DNA from: Bacteroidota bacterium
GTDB taxonomy: Bacteria; Bacteroidota; Bacteroidia; Chitinophagales; Saprospiraceae
Assembly (NCBI GenBank): GCA_016124585.1
Contig: WGNL01000025.1
Coordinates: forward strand, 62,001 to 126,000
DNA length: 64,000 nucleotides
Reading direction: 5' to 3'
The translations under genes were made by a program, and so were the position numbers. Shown one piece after another: positions 9,098 through 17,689 of this stretch. Each line of letters starts with the position of its first letter. The stretch's first letter is position 1. The notes beneath the pieces are model-generated. The model searched no databases, was not told where the DNA came from, and worked only from the letters and a program-made list of their open reading frames with translations.

Positions 9098-10993
9098 TTA
9101 TCCCAACGCCTCTTGCGCCTCCATCCATTCCATCATGGCCGTATCCAGCTCGTTTTTGAGCTTAGCATACTCATCCATCACCTTTTGGCTATTGGGTTTT
9201 GAATAAAAATCCGGCAATGCCATTTGGCTCTCGATGTCAGTAATTTTGGCTTCAAGCTGTTCCACTTTCTTCTCGGCACTGCTAAGGTGGCGCTGCATAT
9301 TTTTTCGCTCGTCGTTGCTAAGTTGTTTTTGTGGAGTGTTGTTGGAAGCCGCTTTGGTCGCCAATTCTACGTCCCGCATATTGTCCAGCTTGCGTTTTTC
9401 AAGGAAATAATTCACATCACCGAGGTAGGTAAACAGTTTTTTGTCCCTGAATTCTACGGTCGTGGTCGTCATGTCGGAAAGGAAATCCCGGTCGTGAGAA
9501 ACGACAAGCAGTGTACCCTCATATTTTTGCAAGGCAGCTTTCAGCACTTCCTTGGAAAGCATATCCAAGTGGTTGGTAGGCTCATCCAATACGAGGAAAT
9601 TGATGGGGCGAAGCAGCAAACACGCCATCGCCAGCCTAGCCCGCTCCCCTCCTGACAATACAGACACTTTCTTGTCTTGGTCTTCGCCAGTAAAAAGGAA
9701 GGAGCCGAGAATATTGCGCAGTTTTGTCCGCATCTCCGGCGGCGAATGGTTTTCCATCGTTTCCAGCAAGGTGATTTTTGGGTCAAGTGCCTCGGCTTGG
9801 TTTTGGGCATAATAACCAATGTGAACGTTGTGGCCACCTTTTATCTCACCGGAAGTAGGCTGGAGGTGATTCACAATCATTTTGGCCAAGGTCGTTTTGC
9901 CCATCCCGTTCTGCCCGACAAAAGCCACTCGCTGACCACGTTCCAAGGAAAGGTCAACATGGCTCAACACGTTCAGGCTGCCATAACTTTTGCTCAAATC
10001 CTTTACTTCCGCCACGATAACGCCGCTCCGAGGGCAGTCTGGCCAATGGATATTCATCGTGCTCGTGTCCACTTCCTCAATTTCGATGCGGTCAATCTTG
10101 TCCAACTTTTTCTGCATGGACTGCGCCATCGTGGTCTTGTTGGCCTTCGCCATAAAGCGGCTGATGGTGCGCTCCATTTGGTCAATCACCTTCTGCTGGT
10201 TGTTGGCAGCGGCGCTCATTTTCTCCCGTCGCTCAGCTCGCAAATCCACATATTTCGAGTAGTTGGCTTTGTAATCGTAAACCTTCCCTAACTCGATTTC
10301 GATGGTTCGTTTGGTTACATTGTCAAGGAAAGTCTTATCGTGCGAAATGACGATGACCGAGCCTTCGTAAGTCTGCAAGAATTCCTCCAACCAGATGATG
10401 GATTCAATGTCAAGGTGGTTGGTAGGCTCATCCAAAAGCAGGTAATCCGGGCGCTGGAGCAGCATTTTTGCCAGCTCAATACGCATTTGCCAGCCACCGC
10501 TGAACTCATCCGTGAGGCGCGTAAAGTCAGATTGTTTGAATCCAAGGCCCTTCAAAATCTTTTCTGCCTCGCCCTGCGTGTTCACACCATCTAGCATGTG
10601 AAAATGATGGTCGAGGTCGCTCATTTCCGTCAACAAATCCATGTAGGCATCGCTCTCGTAGTCGGTGCGGGTCTCCAGTTCCTTGTGGATTTCCGCCAGC
10701 CGCCGCTCGATTCGCTTGGTTTCATCAAAAGCCGTCATGGCCTCATCCATCACTGTTTTTCCCTTCGGAATGCTCATGTCTTGGTGCAAAAAGCCAAGCG
10801 TTGAAGCCGTTGGTCGCTGGATGTTACCTTCGTCAGGGCGGATATTCCCGGCGATGACTTTGAGCATCGTAGATTTTCCCGCTCCATTCCGGCCAACGAG
10901 GCCGATGCGTTCCTTGTCGCCAATGGTGAAATTGACATGGTCTAGAAGGGTACGGTCACCGTATTTAATGAAAATATTTGCAGCAGTCAGCAT
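9098..10993 (-). CDS. ABC-F family ATPase (translation factor type)
   Basis: 631 residues with two ABC nucleotide-binding domains in tandem and no membrane segments. Walker A motifs are GRNGAGKST (near residue 35) and GQNGMGKTT (near 350). The signatures are FSGGWQMR and LSGGERAR, and Walker B strings YLLLDEPTNHLD and FLVLDEPTNHLD precede the inter-domain linker and second half. The C-terminal about 90 residues form a charged coiled coil, as in Uup/YdiF. ABC-F proteins bind the ribosomal E site and relieve stalled or poorly initiating ribosomes; some give antibiotic resistance, but nothing here points to that. A -7 box reading TATTTTTG on the minus strand lies at 11027-11034, about 34 bp upstream. 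Confidence 0.93.
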   Translation of the reverse strand: MLTAANIFIKYGDRTLLDHVNFTIGDKERIGLVGRNGAGKSTMLKVIAGNIRPDEGNIQRPTASTLGFLHQDMSIPKGKTVMDEAMTAFDETKRIERRLAEIHKELETRTDYESDAYMDLLTEMSDLDHHFHMLDGVNTQGEAEKILKGLGFKQSDFTRLTDEFSGGWQMRIELAKMLLQRPDYLLLDEPTNHLDIESIIWLEEFLQTYEGSVIVISHDKTFLDNVTKRTIEIELGKVYDYKANYSKYVDLRAERREKMSAAANNQQKVIDQMERTISRFMAKANKTTMAQSMQKKLDKIDRIEIEEVDTSTMNIHWPDCPRSGVIVAEVKDLSKSYGSLNVLSHVDLSLERGQRVAFVGQNGMGKTTLAKMIVNHLQPTSGEIKGGHNVHIGYYAQNQAEALDPKITLLETMENHSPPEMRTKLRNILGSFLFTGEDQDKKVSVLSGGERARLAMACLLLRPINFLVLDEPTNHLDMLSKEVLKAALQKYEGTLLVVSHDRDFLSDMTTTTVEFRDKKLFTYLGDVNYFLEKRKLDNMRDVELATKAASNNTPQKQLSNDERKNMQRHLSSAEKKVEQLEAKITDIESQMALPDFYSKPNSQKVMDEYAKLKNELDTAMMEWMEAQEALG

Positions 10994-11026
10994 GGATTAT
11001 TCTGAATCGTTATTTTTTTGAGGGCG

Positions 11027-11034
11027 CAAAAATA
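11027..11034 (-). promoter_or_regulatory. Candidate -7 box of the ABC-F gene
   Basis: Read on the minus strand the sequence is TATTTTTG, a full TAnnTTTG match 33 bases before the ATG at 10993. No good TTTG at 18-19 bp spacing is visible, so support is partial. Confidence 0.4.
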
Positions 11035-11097
11035 GGGAAAATATGGATGTATGGGCTTATGTTTTCAGAATATATCAATGCCAATTTTGAGTTGGAT

Positions 11098-11952
11098 TCA
11101 AAGCAAATTCAAATCATCAACGAATTTTTCATCGACCACGACTTTGCCTATTTCATTTTTTTTCAAGGTTGCAATCGCCGTGATTGGGTCATGCTCAAAT
11201 ATCAATTTCCAATGCTTTTCCACGGCATTTTCCATGAGTTCTGCTTTTTCTTCCAAAGTCACCAAGGGACGAATATCATAAGCCATTACCCACGGCATAT
11301 TTAGGTGGAAGGTGGATGGCATTGCGTCTGCACAATAGACGAAATGTCCTTCAGGTGTATCAATATGGAGGGACATCATTGAATCAGTGTGACCGTTGGT
11401 AAATTTCACATTCAATCCAGGTAGCCATTCTAGCATATCTTTTTGATGGTCAATGAATTGTAACTGTCCAGCTTCTTTTATTGGTACAAAGTTTTCCTTT
11501 AAAAAAGAGGCTTTTTCTTTATCGTTTGGCGCCATTGCCGTGCGCCAATGAACTTCGTTGGACCAATAAGTAGCATTCGGAAAAGTCGGTACAAGTTTAC
11601 CGTTTTCATCCAGAAGGGTGCCACCACCACAGTGGTCAAAATGCAAATGCGTCAAGAAAACATCCGTGATTTCCTCCGGTGAAATTCCTTTGTTTGCCAA
11701 GGCCGGTAGGGGAGTCATTGCTCCCGCTGGTTCGAAAAAGGAGCGCCATTTTGCATCCTGTTTGTTCCCAACACTGCAGTCAACGAGAATTTTTCGAACG
11801 CCAGTTTCGATGAGCAAGCACCGTACTGCCCACGGAGTAAGGTTGTTTTCGTCGGCAGGATTGACTTTGTTCCACATGCGCTTGGGTACTATGCCAAACA
11901 TGGCGCCGCCGTCAAGTTTGAATGTTCCTGTGGGTATTAAGCTAATTTTCAT
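11098..11952 (-). CDS. Metallo-beta-lactamase-fold hydrolase
   Basis: 284 residues from the ATG at 11952; a start 20 codons earlier exists, but the conserved sequence begins at MKISLIPTGTF. The metal-binding motif is HLHFDH in VFLTHLHFDHCGGG; further metal ligands are likely in NGHTDS and the C-terminal FEHDP. The arrangement resembles the quorum-quenching lactonase/AttM-like and ribonuclease-Z-like parts of the superfamily: a cytoplasmic hydrolase with two zinc ions. Substrate unknown. No signal peptide. It stands alone between convergent and divergent neighbours. Confidence 0.88.
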   Translation of the reverse strand: MKISLIPTGTFKLDGGAMFGIVPKRMWNKVNPADENNLTPWAVRCLLIETGVRKILVDCSVGNKQDAKWRSFFEPAGAMTPLPALANKGISPEEITDVFLTHLHFDHCGGGTLLDENGKLVPTFPNATYWSNEVHWRTAMAPNDKEKASFLKENFVPIKEAGQLQFIDHQKDMLEWLPGLNVKFTNGHTDSMMSLHIDTPEGHFVYCADAMPSTFHLNMPWVMAYDIRPLVTLEEKAELMENAVEKHWKLIFEHDPITAIATLKKNEIGKVVVDEKFVDDLNLL

Positions 11953-12033
11953 GGATTTGATTCTATTTGTTTTTGGTTTCGATTGTAGCAAAAATGAATA
12001 TTTATTGGACAATGGCCTTTAGTAAATTTCTTT

Positions 12034-12066
12034 TTTGATTTTCAAACGGGAAATAAATTAGGTTTG
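12034..12066 (+). promoter_or_regulatory. Candidate promoter of the LURP-one-like gene
   Basis: TTTG ending at 12037, a 21-bp spacer, then TAGGTTTG at 12059-12066. The -7 box is a full match; the spacer is at the long end. The predicted leader is about 45 nt to the ATG at 12116. Confidence 0.45.
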
Positions 12067-12115
12067 TGGTGGACAAAATGCTTTTGTTTCCATTCAATAT
12101 TCAAAACCAAATCGA

Positions 12116-12712
12116 ATGACCAATCTTCAATTTCCGCTTCATTTTACTTTCAAAATCTCTACACTTTCCAATGACTTCATTGCCAAGGATGCAATGGGTA
12201 TTTATCTTGGGTTCGTCAGGCAAAAAATGCTCAAGCTCGTTGATGAGGTTCAAGTTTTTACTGATGAAACAAGGTCAGCACTGAAGTACACGATTAAGGC
12301 TAACAAATGGATTGATTTCTCAGCCACTTATACATTTACAAACGCCCAAGGTGTTGAAGTGGGCCGAATTGCCCGTAAAGGTTGGGCTTCAATTTGGAGG
12401 GCGCACTACGAGATTTTTGATGAAAACCTACAACCTGACCTTGTTGTGCGGGAAGAGAACGGGTGGGTAAAAGTGGCCGATGCCTTCCTTCGTGAGATTC
12501 CGCTGGTGGGCATGCTGTCTGGTTATTTGTTCAACCCAGCTTATATCGTCAGCCGTCCCGATGGAACGCTGGTTGTTCGGTTGAAAAAGGAAGCGTCATT
12601 TTTTGGAAGACGTTTTACTATCAACAAAATAAACGAATTTGAACAAGGTGAAGAAGAACGCATCGTCCTTGGGCTCATGATGATGATATTGCTGGAACGT
12701 CGCCGGGGTTGA
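12116..12712 (+). CDS. LURP-one/tubby-C-like domain protein (tentative)
   Basis: 198 residues, cytoplasmic by appearance (no signal peptide). The alternating strand pattern resembles the LURP-one/tubby C-terminal/scramblase fold: a short N-terminal strand segment, then FSATYTFTNAQGVEVGRIARK, then SIWRAHYEIFDENLQPDL, then a hydrophobic helix-like segment (FLREIPLVGMLSGYLFNPA) followed by a final strand-rich part. Proteins of this fold bind membranes or lipids in eukaryotes; the bacterial function is unknown. The family call is by pattern only. It lies convergent to the M42 aminopeptidase gene with 15 bp between stops. Confidence 0.6.
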   Translation: MTNLQFPLHFTFKISTLSNDFIAKDAMGIYLGFVRQKMLKLVDEVQVFTDETRSALKYTIKANKWIDFSATYTFTNAQGVEVGRIARKGWASIWRAHYEIFDENLQPDLVVREENGWVKVADAFLREIPLVGMLSGYLFNPAYIVSRPDGTLVVRLKKEASFFGRRFTINKINEFEQGEEERIVLGLMMMILLERRRG

Positions 12713-12727
12713 TTCTAAACGGGTATT

Positions 12728-13777
12728 TCAACTGAAACTCCAGTCGAATTTGTCCAAGTTCTGAAGGCTCAGTTTCAGCAATTCAATACAGTTTCGGATG
12801 TCCTCTTTGTTGGCCATTTCAATGACAGAATGGATATGACGTGTAGGTATAGAAATGGCGCCTGCAATTGCACCATGTTTGCCAGAGCGCTGGATGCCAA
12901 GCGTGTCGGTGGCGCCGCCGGTCAGGATTTCCGGCTGCCATTTTATCTTGTTTTGCTGCGCAATTTGCTTGAGGTAATTCACCATCCTGTAGTCACAAAT
13001 AACACCGCTGTCCATGATTTTGATGGCTGCACCCGCACCTAGTTTTGTCACCATTTCGTGGGGCTGTGCGCCGGGTACATCGAAAGCAATAGTGGTATCG
13101 ATGGCAATGCCAAAATCAGGGTCAATGCGGTGCGATGAAGAGATGGCACCACGGATTCCAACTTCCTCTTGCACAGTAAAAACAGCGTATAGGTCAAAAG
13201 GGAGTTCAACATCTTTCAGTTCTCGCAGTGCCTCCATGAGGATAAAAACGGAAACTCGATTATCGATGCTCTTGCTGTTCACACAGTCGCCCATTTCAAT
13301 TAATTCCCGTTCCCTGGTCACTGGATCGCCTACGGAGACAATCTTTTCAACCTCCGCTTTTTTCATTCCAAGGTCAATAAAATAATCCTGAATTTGCGGG
13401 GCTTTGTTGCGTTCATCAGGCTTCATGATGTGGATGGGCTTGCTGCCCATCACACCTACCAGGTCCTGTCGCCCGTGCACGATCACCCGTTGTGCCGTCA
13501 AGGTTTTTGGGTCAAAGCCACCAAGCGTATGTAGTCGCAAGAATCCATCGTCGTCGATATGGGTAACAATGAAACTTATTTCGTCAAGATGGGCGGCTAC
13601 CATCACCTTTTTGTCGGTTTGGCCCTTCTTCACGGCAATGAGGCTACCCAATGAATCGGTGGTCATTTCGTCGACAAATGGGGCGATTTCGCTTTGAACG
13701 AACGATCTGATGCGCTGCTCGAAACCCGGTGCGCCAGGGATTTCGCAGGTTTTTTTAAGTAGGGAAACATTTATCAT
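12728..13777 (-). CDS. M42-family metallo-aminopeptidase (FrvX/endoglucanase M-like)
   Basis: 349 residues, the usual length of M42 peptidases. Visible metal-site strings: AAHLDEISF (His and Asp ligand region), NSKSIDNRVS (Asp ligand), VQEEVGIRGA (catalytic Glu-Glu), and IPTRHIHSVIE near the C-terminus (His ligand). These enzymes form large tetrahedral complexes and trim N-terminal residues from peptides in the cytoplasm. The gene starts at an ATG (13777) and has a likely promoter at 13867-13900. It is divergent from the export pair that starts at 14128. Confidence 0.93.
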   Translation of the reverse strand: MINVSLLKKTCEIPGAPGFEQRIRSFVQSEIAPFVDEMTTDSLGSLIAVKKGQTDKKVMVAAHLDEISFIVTHIDDDGFLRLHTLGGFDPKTLTAQRVIVHGRQDLVGVMGSKPIHIMKPDERNKAPQIQDYFIDLGMKKAEVEKIVSVGDPVTRERELIEMGDCVNSKSIDNRVSVFILMEALRELKDVELPFDLYAVFTVQEEVGIRGAISSSHRIDPDFGIAIDTTIAFDVPGAQPHEMVTKLGAGAAIKIMDSGVICDYRMVNYLKQIAQQNKIKWQPEILTGGATDTLGIQRSGKHGAIAGAISIPTRHIHSVIEMANKEDIRNCIELLKLSLQNLDKFDWSFS

Positions 13778-14127
13778 TTAACAGGCTTTGTCAACGTGGC
13801 AGGCGTGTGCTGCCCACAGGTATTTTTTGTGAAATAAGTTGCAAATTGTTTTTCAATTGATTGATGCAAAGGTAGTTGAATATGGATTTTTTCGAGGCAA
13901 GAATTCTAACCAAAGTCACAAAACCTTACAAATTTCAATCCGCTGACAGCAAGTATGCGACAAACCTGAAAGGATTTTTGCTCGAAAAAAGCAAACTATC
14001 GAAAATAAGCTAAAACTTGGCATTTCATTTTATCGAAACAATTCTATTGTTGTTTCGTGAAACTGGTTAAAGTCCTAACAATTTCAAGGATGAAACGACA
14101 ATTCCAAAATCGCTAATCTATTTTTTG
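13778..14127. other. 350-bp divergent intergenic region upstream of the export pair
   Basis: It holds the leftward promoter of the aminopeptidase gene and, at 14034-14057, an inverted repeat CGAAACAA / TTGTTTCG with an 8-base loop, about 70 bp before the transporter start. That repeat could be an operator or a leader hairpin; it has no T-run. A 43-codon open frame at 13882-14013 has no recognisable family and no double-glycine leader. No precursor peptide for the export system was found here. Confidence 0.5.
13867..13900 (-). promoter_or_regulatory. Promoter of the M42 aminopeptidase gene
   Basis: On the minus strand, TTG (complement of 13898-13900), a 23-bp spacer, then TACCTTTG (complement of 13867-13874). 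The -7 box is an exact match to TAnnTTTG and is identical to that of glnN; the spacer is long. Confidence 0.55.
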
Positions 14128-16356
14128 ATGTCTTTTCCCTTCCACCATCAACTCGACGCAATGGACTGCGGGGCCGCTTGTCTGCGCATGGTTGCTGAGC
14201 ACCATGGCAGGCGCTATTCGCTCCAGCATTTGCGGCAGCTGACCTACCTTGATAGGGAGGGTGTTTCAGTTGGTGGGATAGTTGTAGCAGCGGAAGCGAT
14301 TGGATTGAGGCCATTGCCTGTAAAAATTCCTTTCCAAGGTGTAGGAAATGAGGAAGTTGGATTGACAGATGCACCACTTCCTTGCATTGTGCACTGGCGA
14401 CAAAACCATTTCGTAGTTGTTTACAAAATTAGCAGCAACCATGTTTGGATTGCAAATCCTGAATCCGGAAAAACAAGACTCAGCCAAGCAGAATTCAAAA
14501 AAAACTGGTGCAGTGACCGCCAATTTGGAATTGCTGTCTTGATGGAACCAACTCCCAACTTTTTTATTGAAGGGGATGAAGTCACCAACAAGACCGGCTT
14601 AGGTTTTTTGCTCACGTACCTTCGACCCTACCGACAGCTCACGAACCAGTTAATCGTTGGGATATTGGTGGCAAGTGCCATCCAATTCCTTTTTCCATTT
14701 TTAACGCAAGCAGTAGTGGATGTGGGCATTCAAAACCAAGACCTGCATTTTGTCTGGCTCCTTCTTTTTGCCCAATTAATGTTGTTTGCCGGGCAAACTA
14801 CCGTTCGATTTATACAAAATTGGATTTTATTGCATATTGGAAGTAGGGTCAATATTTCGCTCGTCAGCGATTTCCTGGTCCGCCTCATGGAACAGCCCAT
14901 TAGCTTTTTCGATGCAAAAATGACAGGCGATCTGCTCCAAAGAATCGGTGACCACCGCCGCATTGAAGAATTCCTGACAGTAGGCACTTTGAGCATTTTA
15001 TTGTCGGCGTTAAACCTTTTGATTTTTGGTACTGTACTGGCCATTTACAGCCTGAAAATTTTCACTATCTTTTTGATTGCCAGTGTTTTATACGTGGTTT
15101 GGATTTTTCTTTTCCTTAAAAAAAGGGCAGATGCAGACCTGCAAAGATTCCGTGCATTGACAGATAATCAAGGCAATATTATTGAGCTAATCCAAGGAAT
15201 GCAGGAGATAAAACTCCAAAACAGCGAACACAAGCGCCGCTACGGCTGGGTACATATCCAGGCAAGATTATTCCGGGCAAATATGCGGTCGCTGAAGGTT
15301 GCACAGTGGCAGGATGCGGGTGCGCAGTTCATCGCTCAAATCAAGGATATTTTCATCATCGCCATTGCTGCGGCATCTGTAATTCAGGGGAACATGACGC
15401 TTGGGATGATGCTTGCTTCCATGTTTATCCTTGGTCAATTAAATGTGCCGTTGCAGCAGATTATCGCATTTGTTCGGTCAGCGCAGGATGCGAAAATAAG
15501 TTTGGAACGCCTAGGTGAGATTCATGGTGATCCATTGAAAAACGGCGTTGAAAAAGCTTCAACAACTCCATTCATAACCTCAATGGCTAATGGTTTCCAG
15601 AATGACCAGCCAGTTCCAATTTTCATTGAAAACCTGAGTTTCCGTTACAACCCACTCACAGATTTTGTATTGAAGAATATTAACCTGACCATTCCCGCTG
15701 GAAGGGTTACGGCCATCGTTGGTGCCAGCGGGAGCGGCAAAACTACTTTGATAAAACTGCTGCTTGGATTCTATGTGCCAAGTGAGGGGAGCATCAAAAT
15801 TGGCCCCATCCAACTAAAAAATATAACCCCAGTCAATTGGCGAAAAAAATGTGGGGCCGTAATGCAAGATGGCTTTATTTTCTCCGATTCCATTGCTTCA
15901 AACATCGCTGAGAGTGAGGAGGATTGGGACTCCATTGACCAAAAAAAATTATTAAAAGCCGTACAAGTAGCTCATATTCAGGACTTTATTGAAAGTTTGC
16001 CATTAGGGTATAATACAGTTGTTGGTGCCAAAGGGAACGGCCTCAGCCAAGGCCAACGTCAGCGATTGCTCATTGCCAGGGCCGTTTATAAACAACCTGA
16101 ATGCTTGTTTTTTGATGAAGCAACCAATGCGCTTGATGCGCATACGGAGAAAATCATCACTGAAAACCTTGCGAATTTTTTTGCTGGGAAAACGGTGGTC
16201 ACTGTGGCACACCGCCTCAGCACTGTCAAAAACGCAGACCAAATTGTGGTGCTGGAAAATGGAGAAATCGTGGAGGTGGGGCCCCATGATGAATTGTTGA
16301 AAAATAAAGGTCCTTATTACCATTTGGTGAAAGAGCAATTGGAGCTTGGTGCTTAA
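14128..16356 (+). CDS. C39 peptidase-containing ABC transporter (PCAT, type I peptide exporter)
   Basis: 742 residues in three parts. Residues about 5-130 are a C39 peptidase domain with Cys14 (in MDCGAACLRM) and His94 (in RQNHFVVVYK). The position of the third catalytic residue is Asn110 (in IANPESGKTRL), where the family normally has Asp; the spacing fits the usual triad. Residues about 165-440 carry six membrane helices. The ATPase domain has Walker A GASGSGKTT, signature LSQGQRQR and Walker B CLFFDEATNALD. Such proteins cut a double-glycine leader from a peptide and export it, with the HlyD-like adaptor encoded next door. The altered residue may lower or change peptidase activity. The ATG at 14128 is used; an in-frame TTG just before it is not needed. 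Confidence 0.93.
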   Translation: MSFPFHHQLDAMDCGAACLRMVAEHHGRRYSLQHLRQLTYLDREGVSVGGIVVAAEAIGLRPLPVKIPFQGVGNEEVGLTDAPLPCIVHWRQNHFVVVYKISSNHVWIANPESGKTRLSQAEFKKNWCSDRQFGIAVLMEPTPNFFIEGDEVTNKTGLGFLLTYLRPYRQLTNQLIVGILVASAIQFLFPFLTQAVVDVGIQNQDLHFVWLLLFAQLMLFAGQTTVRFIQNWILLHIGSRVNISLVSDFLVRLMEQPISFFDAKMTGDLLQRIGDHRRIEEFLTVGTLSILLSALNLLIFGTVLAIYSLKIFTIFLIASVLYVVWIFLFLKKRADADLQRFRALTDNQGNIIELIQGMQEIKLQNSEHKRRYGWVHIQARLFRANMRSLKVAQWQDAGAQFIAQIKDIFIIAIAAASVIQGNMTLGMMLASMFILGQLNVPLQQIIAFVRSAQDAKISLERLGEIHGDPLKNGVEKASTTPFITSMANGFQNDQPVPIFIENLSFRYNPLTDFVLKNINLTIPAGRVTAIVGASGSGKTTLIKLLLGFYVPSEGSIKIGPIQLKNITPVNWRKKCGAVMQDGFIFSDSIASNIAESEEDWDSIDQKKLLKAVQVAHIQDFIESLPLGYNTVVGAKGNGLSQGQRQRLLIARAVYKQPECLFFDEATNALDAHTEKIITENLANFFAGKTVVTVAHRLSTVKNADQIVVLENGEIVEVGPHDELLKNKGPYYHLVKEQLELGA

Positions 16357-16378
16357 TTGAATCAATACTAATAATTGA

Positions 16379-17680
16379 ATGCCATCAAATATCCTGTCAA
16401 ATATCAAACTCAATGAGCGCTACGATGTAGAGGCGCTTATCGGAAATCCACCTGGTTGGGCGTTGCGATGGGGAATGACTGTCTTGCTCATGGTGGTGGC
16501 GTTGTTGTTTTTTGTGGCCTACTTGGTCAAATACCCCGATGTGGTCGAGGCTAGAACAGTGCTTACTACCGAAAATCCGCCCATCAGATTGGCGGCAAAT
16601 GTCAGTGCAAAAATTTCGCAACTGAATGTTTCAAACGGTTCGGAGGTCAGCCCTGGTGATGTCTTGGCAGTGCTTGAGAACCCAGCTCAAATGCGGGATG
16701 TAATTTTATTGGACTCTTTGATTCAAAAACTGAACGGAAGGGCAGCAATTGATTTTCCGGCAATTGATTTTCCAAGTGACCTTCAGTTGGGTAGGCTGCA
16801 AACGGGATATGCTGATTTTTTGCAGGGATGGAAAGACCTTCAATATTTCCTTTCTAAAGACATCAACTACCTGAAAATCAATAACTTGCGAAAACAAATT
16901 GAAGAGGTTCAAGAGCTAAACAAATCGCTTCAAAAGCAAGAAGAAATCTTGAAAGAAGAGGTTGGGTTGGCTTTGAAAAACATGAAGCGGGATAGCACAC
17001 TTCTAGCAAACAATTCTGGGTATTTGTTTGAATTTGAAAAGAGCAAATCAGAATGGTTATCACGAAGTCGTGAGATGGAAGCGCTGCACTCCAATACTTC
17101 TAACAACAATCTCCGGATTCAGCAAATGCAGTCGCAAGTGCTTGATTTTCAACAACTTCAATCAGATGGTGAATCTAAGAGAATTCTTGATTTTCGGACG
17201 GAAGTACAGCGATTGAAAGGCCAAATTGATAGTTGGAAGCAAGATTTTTTACTTGTTGCACCCGTAAGTGGAGAGGTGGCATTGACAAGTGCTTGGAGTG
17301 AAAAGCAACAGGTTGAGGAGGGGACGGAAGTAATGACCATAGTCCCCAAAACAAGTGCTGGAAAGTGGCTTGCGAAGGCGATATTGCCAAGTGCTGGCGC
17401 AGGTAAAGTTAAGGTTGGAATGACCGTCAACATCCGGTTGGATGGGTTTCCGTACCAGGAGTTTGGTGTGCTCAATGGCACGGTACAGCGCATTGCCATT
17501 GTGCCAAGTGACCAAGGTTATGAAATTGAAATTACGATTCCAGATGACTCAAAAACTAGTTTTGAGAAATCGGTGCCTTTTCGGCAAGAGATGCAAGGGC
17601 TGGCAAGGATTGTGACAGAAAAGCGCAGTTTGCTTAGCCGGGTTTTGGGGCGGATTTTGGCTGTTTTTGAATCAAATTGA
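16379..17680 (+). CDS. HlyD-family membrane fusion (adaptor) protein
   Basis: 433 residues. A single transmembrane helix at about 29-51 is followed by a split lipoyl/beta-barrel region (KISQLNVSNGSEVSPGDVLAVLENP and later VAPVSGEVAL) separated by a long coiled coil at about residues 150-285. It should link the inner-membrane PCAT (22 bp upstream, same operon) to an outer-membrane TolC-like channel, which is not in this window. An in-gene tandem duplication of 15 bp at 16746-16775 repeats the residues AIDFP. The C-terminus (RSLLSRVLGRILAVF) is typical of Bacteroidota members of this family. Confidence 0.92.
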   Translation: MPSNILSNIKLNERYDVEALIGNPPGWALRWGMTVLLMVVALLFFVAYLVKYPDVVEARTVLTTENPPIRLAANVSAKISQLNVSNGSEVSPGDVLAVLENPAQMRDVILLDSLIQKLNGRAAIDFPAIDFPSDLQLGRLQTGYADFLQGWKDLQYFLSKDINYLKINNLRKQIEEVQELNKSLQKQEEILKEEVGLALKNMKRDSTLLANNSGYLFEFEKSKSEWLSRSREMEALHSNTSNNNLRIQQMQSQVLDFQQLQSDGESKRILDFRTEVQRLKGQIDSWKQDFLLVAPVSGEVALTSAWSEKQQVEEGTEVMTIVPKTSAGKWLAKAILPSAGAGKVKVGMTVNIRLDGFPYQEFGVLNGTVQRIAIVPSDQGYEIEITIPDDSKTSFEKSVPFRQEMQGLARIVTEKRSLLSRVLGRILAVFESN

Positions 17681-17689
17681 TAGCAGTTT

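Noticed and set aside
9677-10291. 204-codon rightward frame opposite the ABC-F gene
   Set aside because: Lies wholly within a clear two-domain ABC-F gene on the other strand and shows no domain.
13882-14013. 43-codon open frame upstream of the export pair, considered as a precursor peptide
   Set aside because: It has no double-glycine site or hydrophobic core, overlaps the region of the divergent aminopeptidase promoter, and its length is within chance in A+T-rich DNA.
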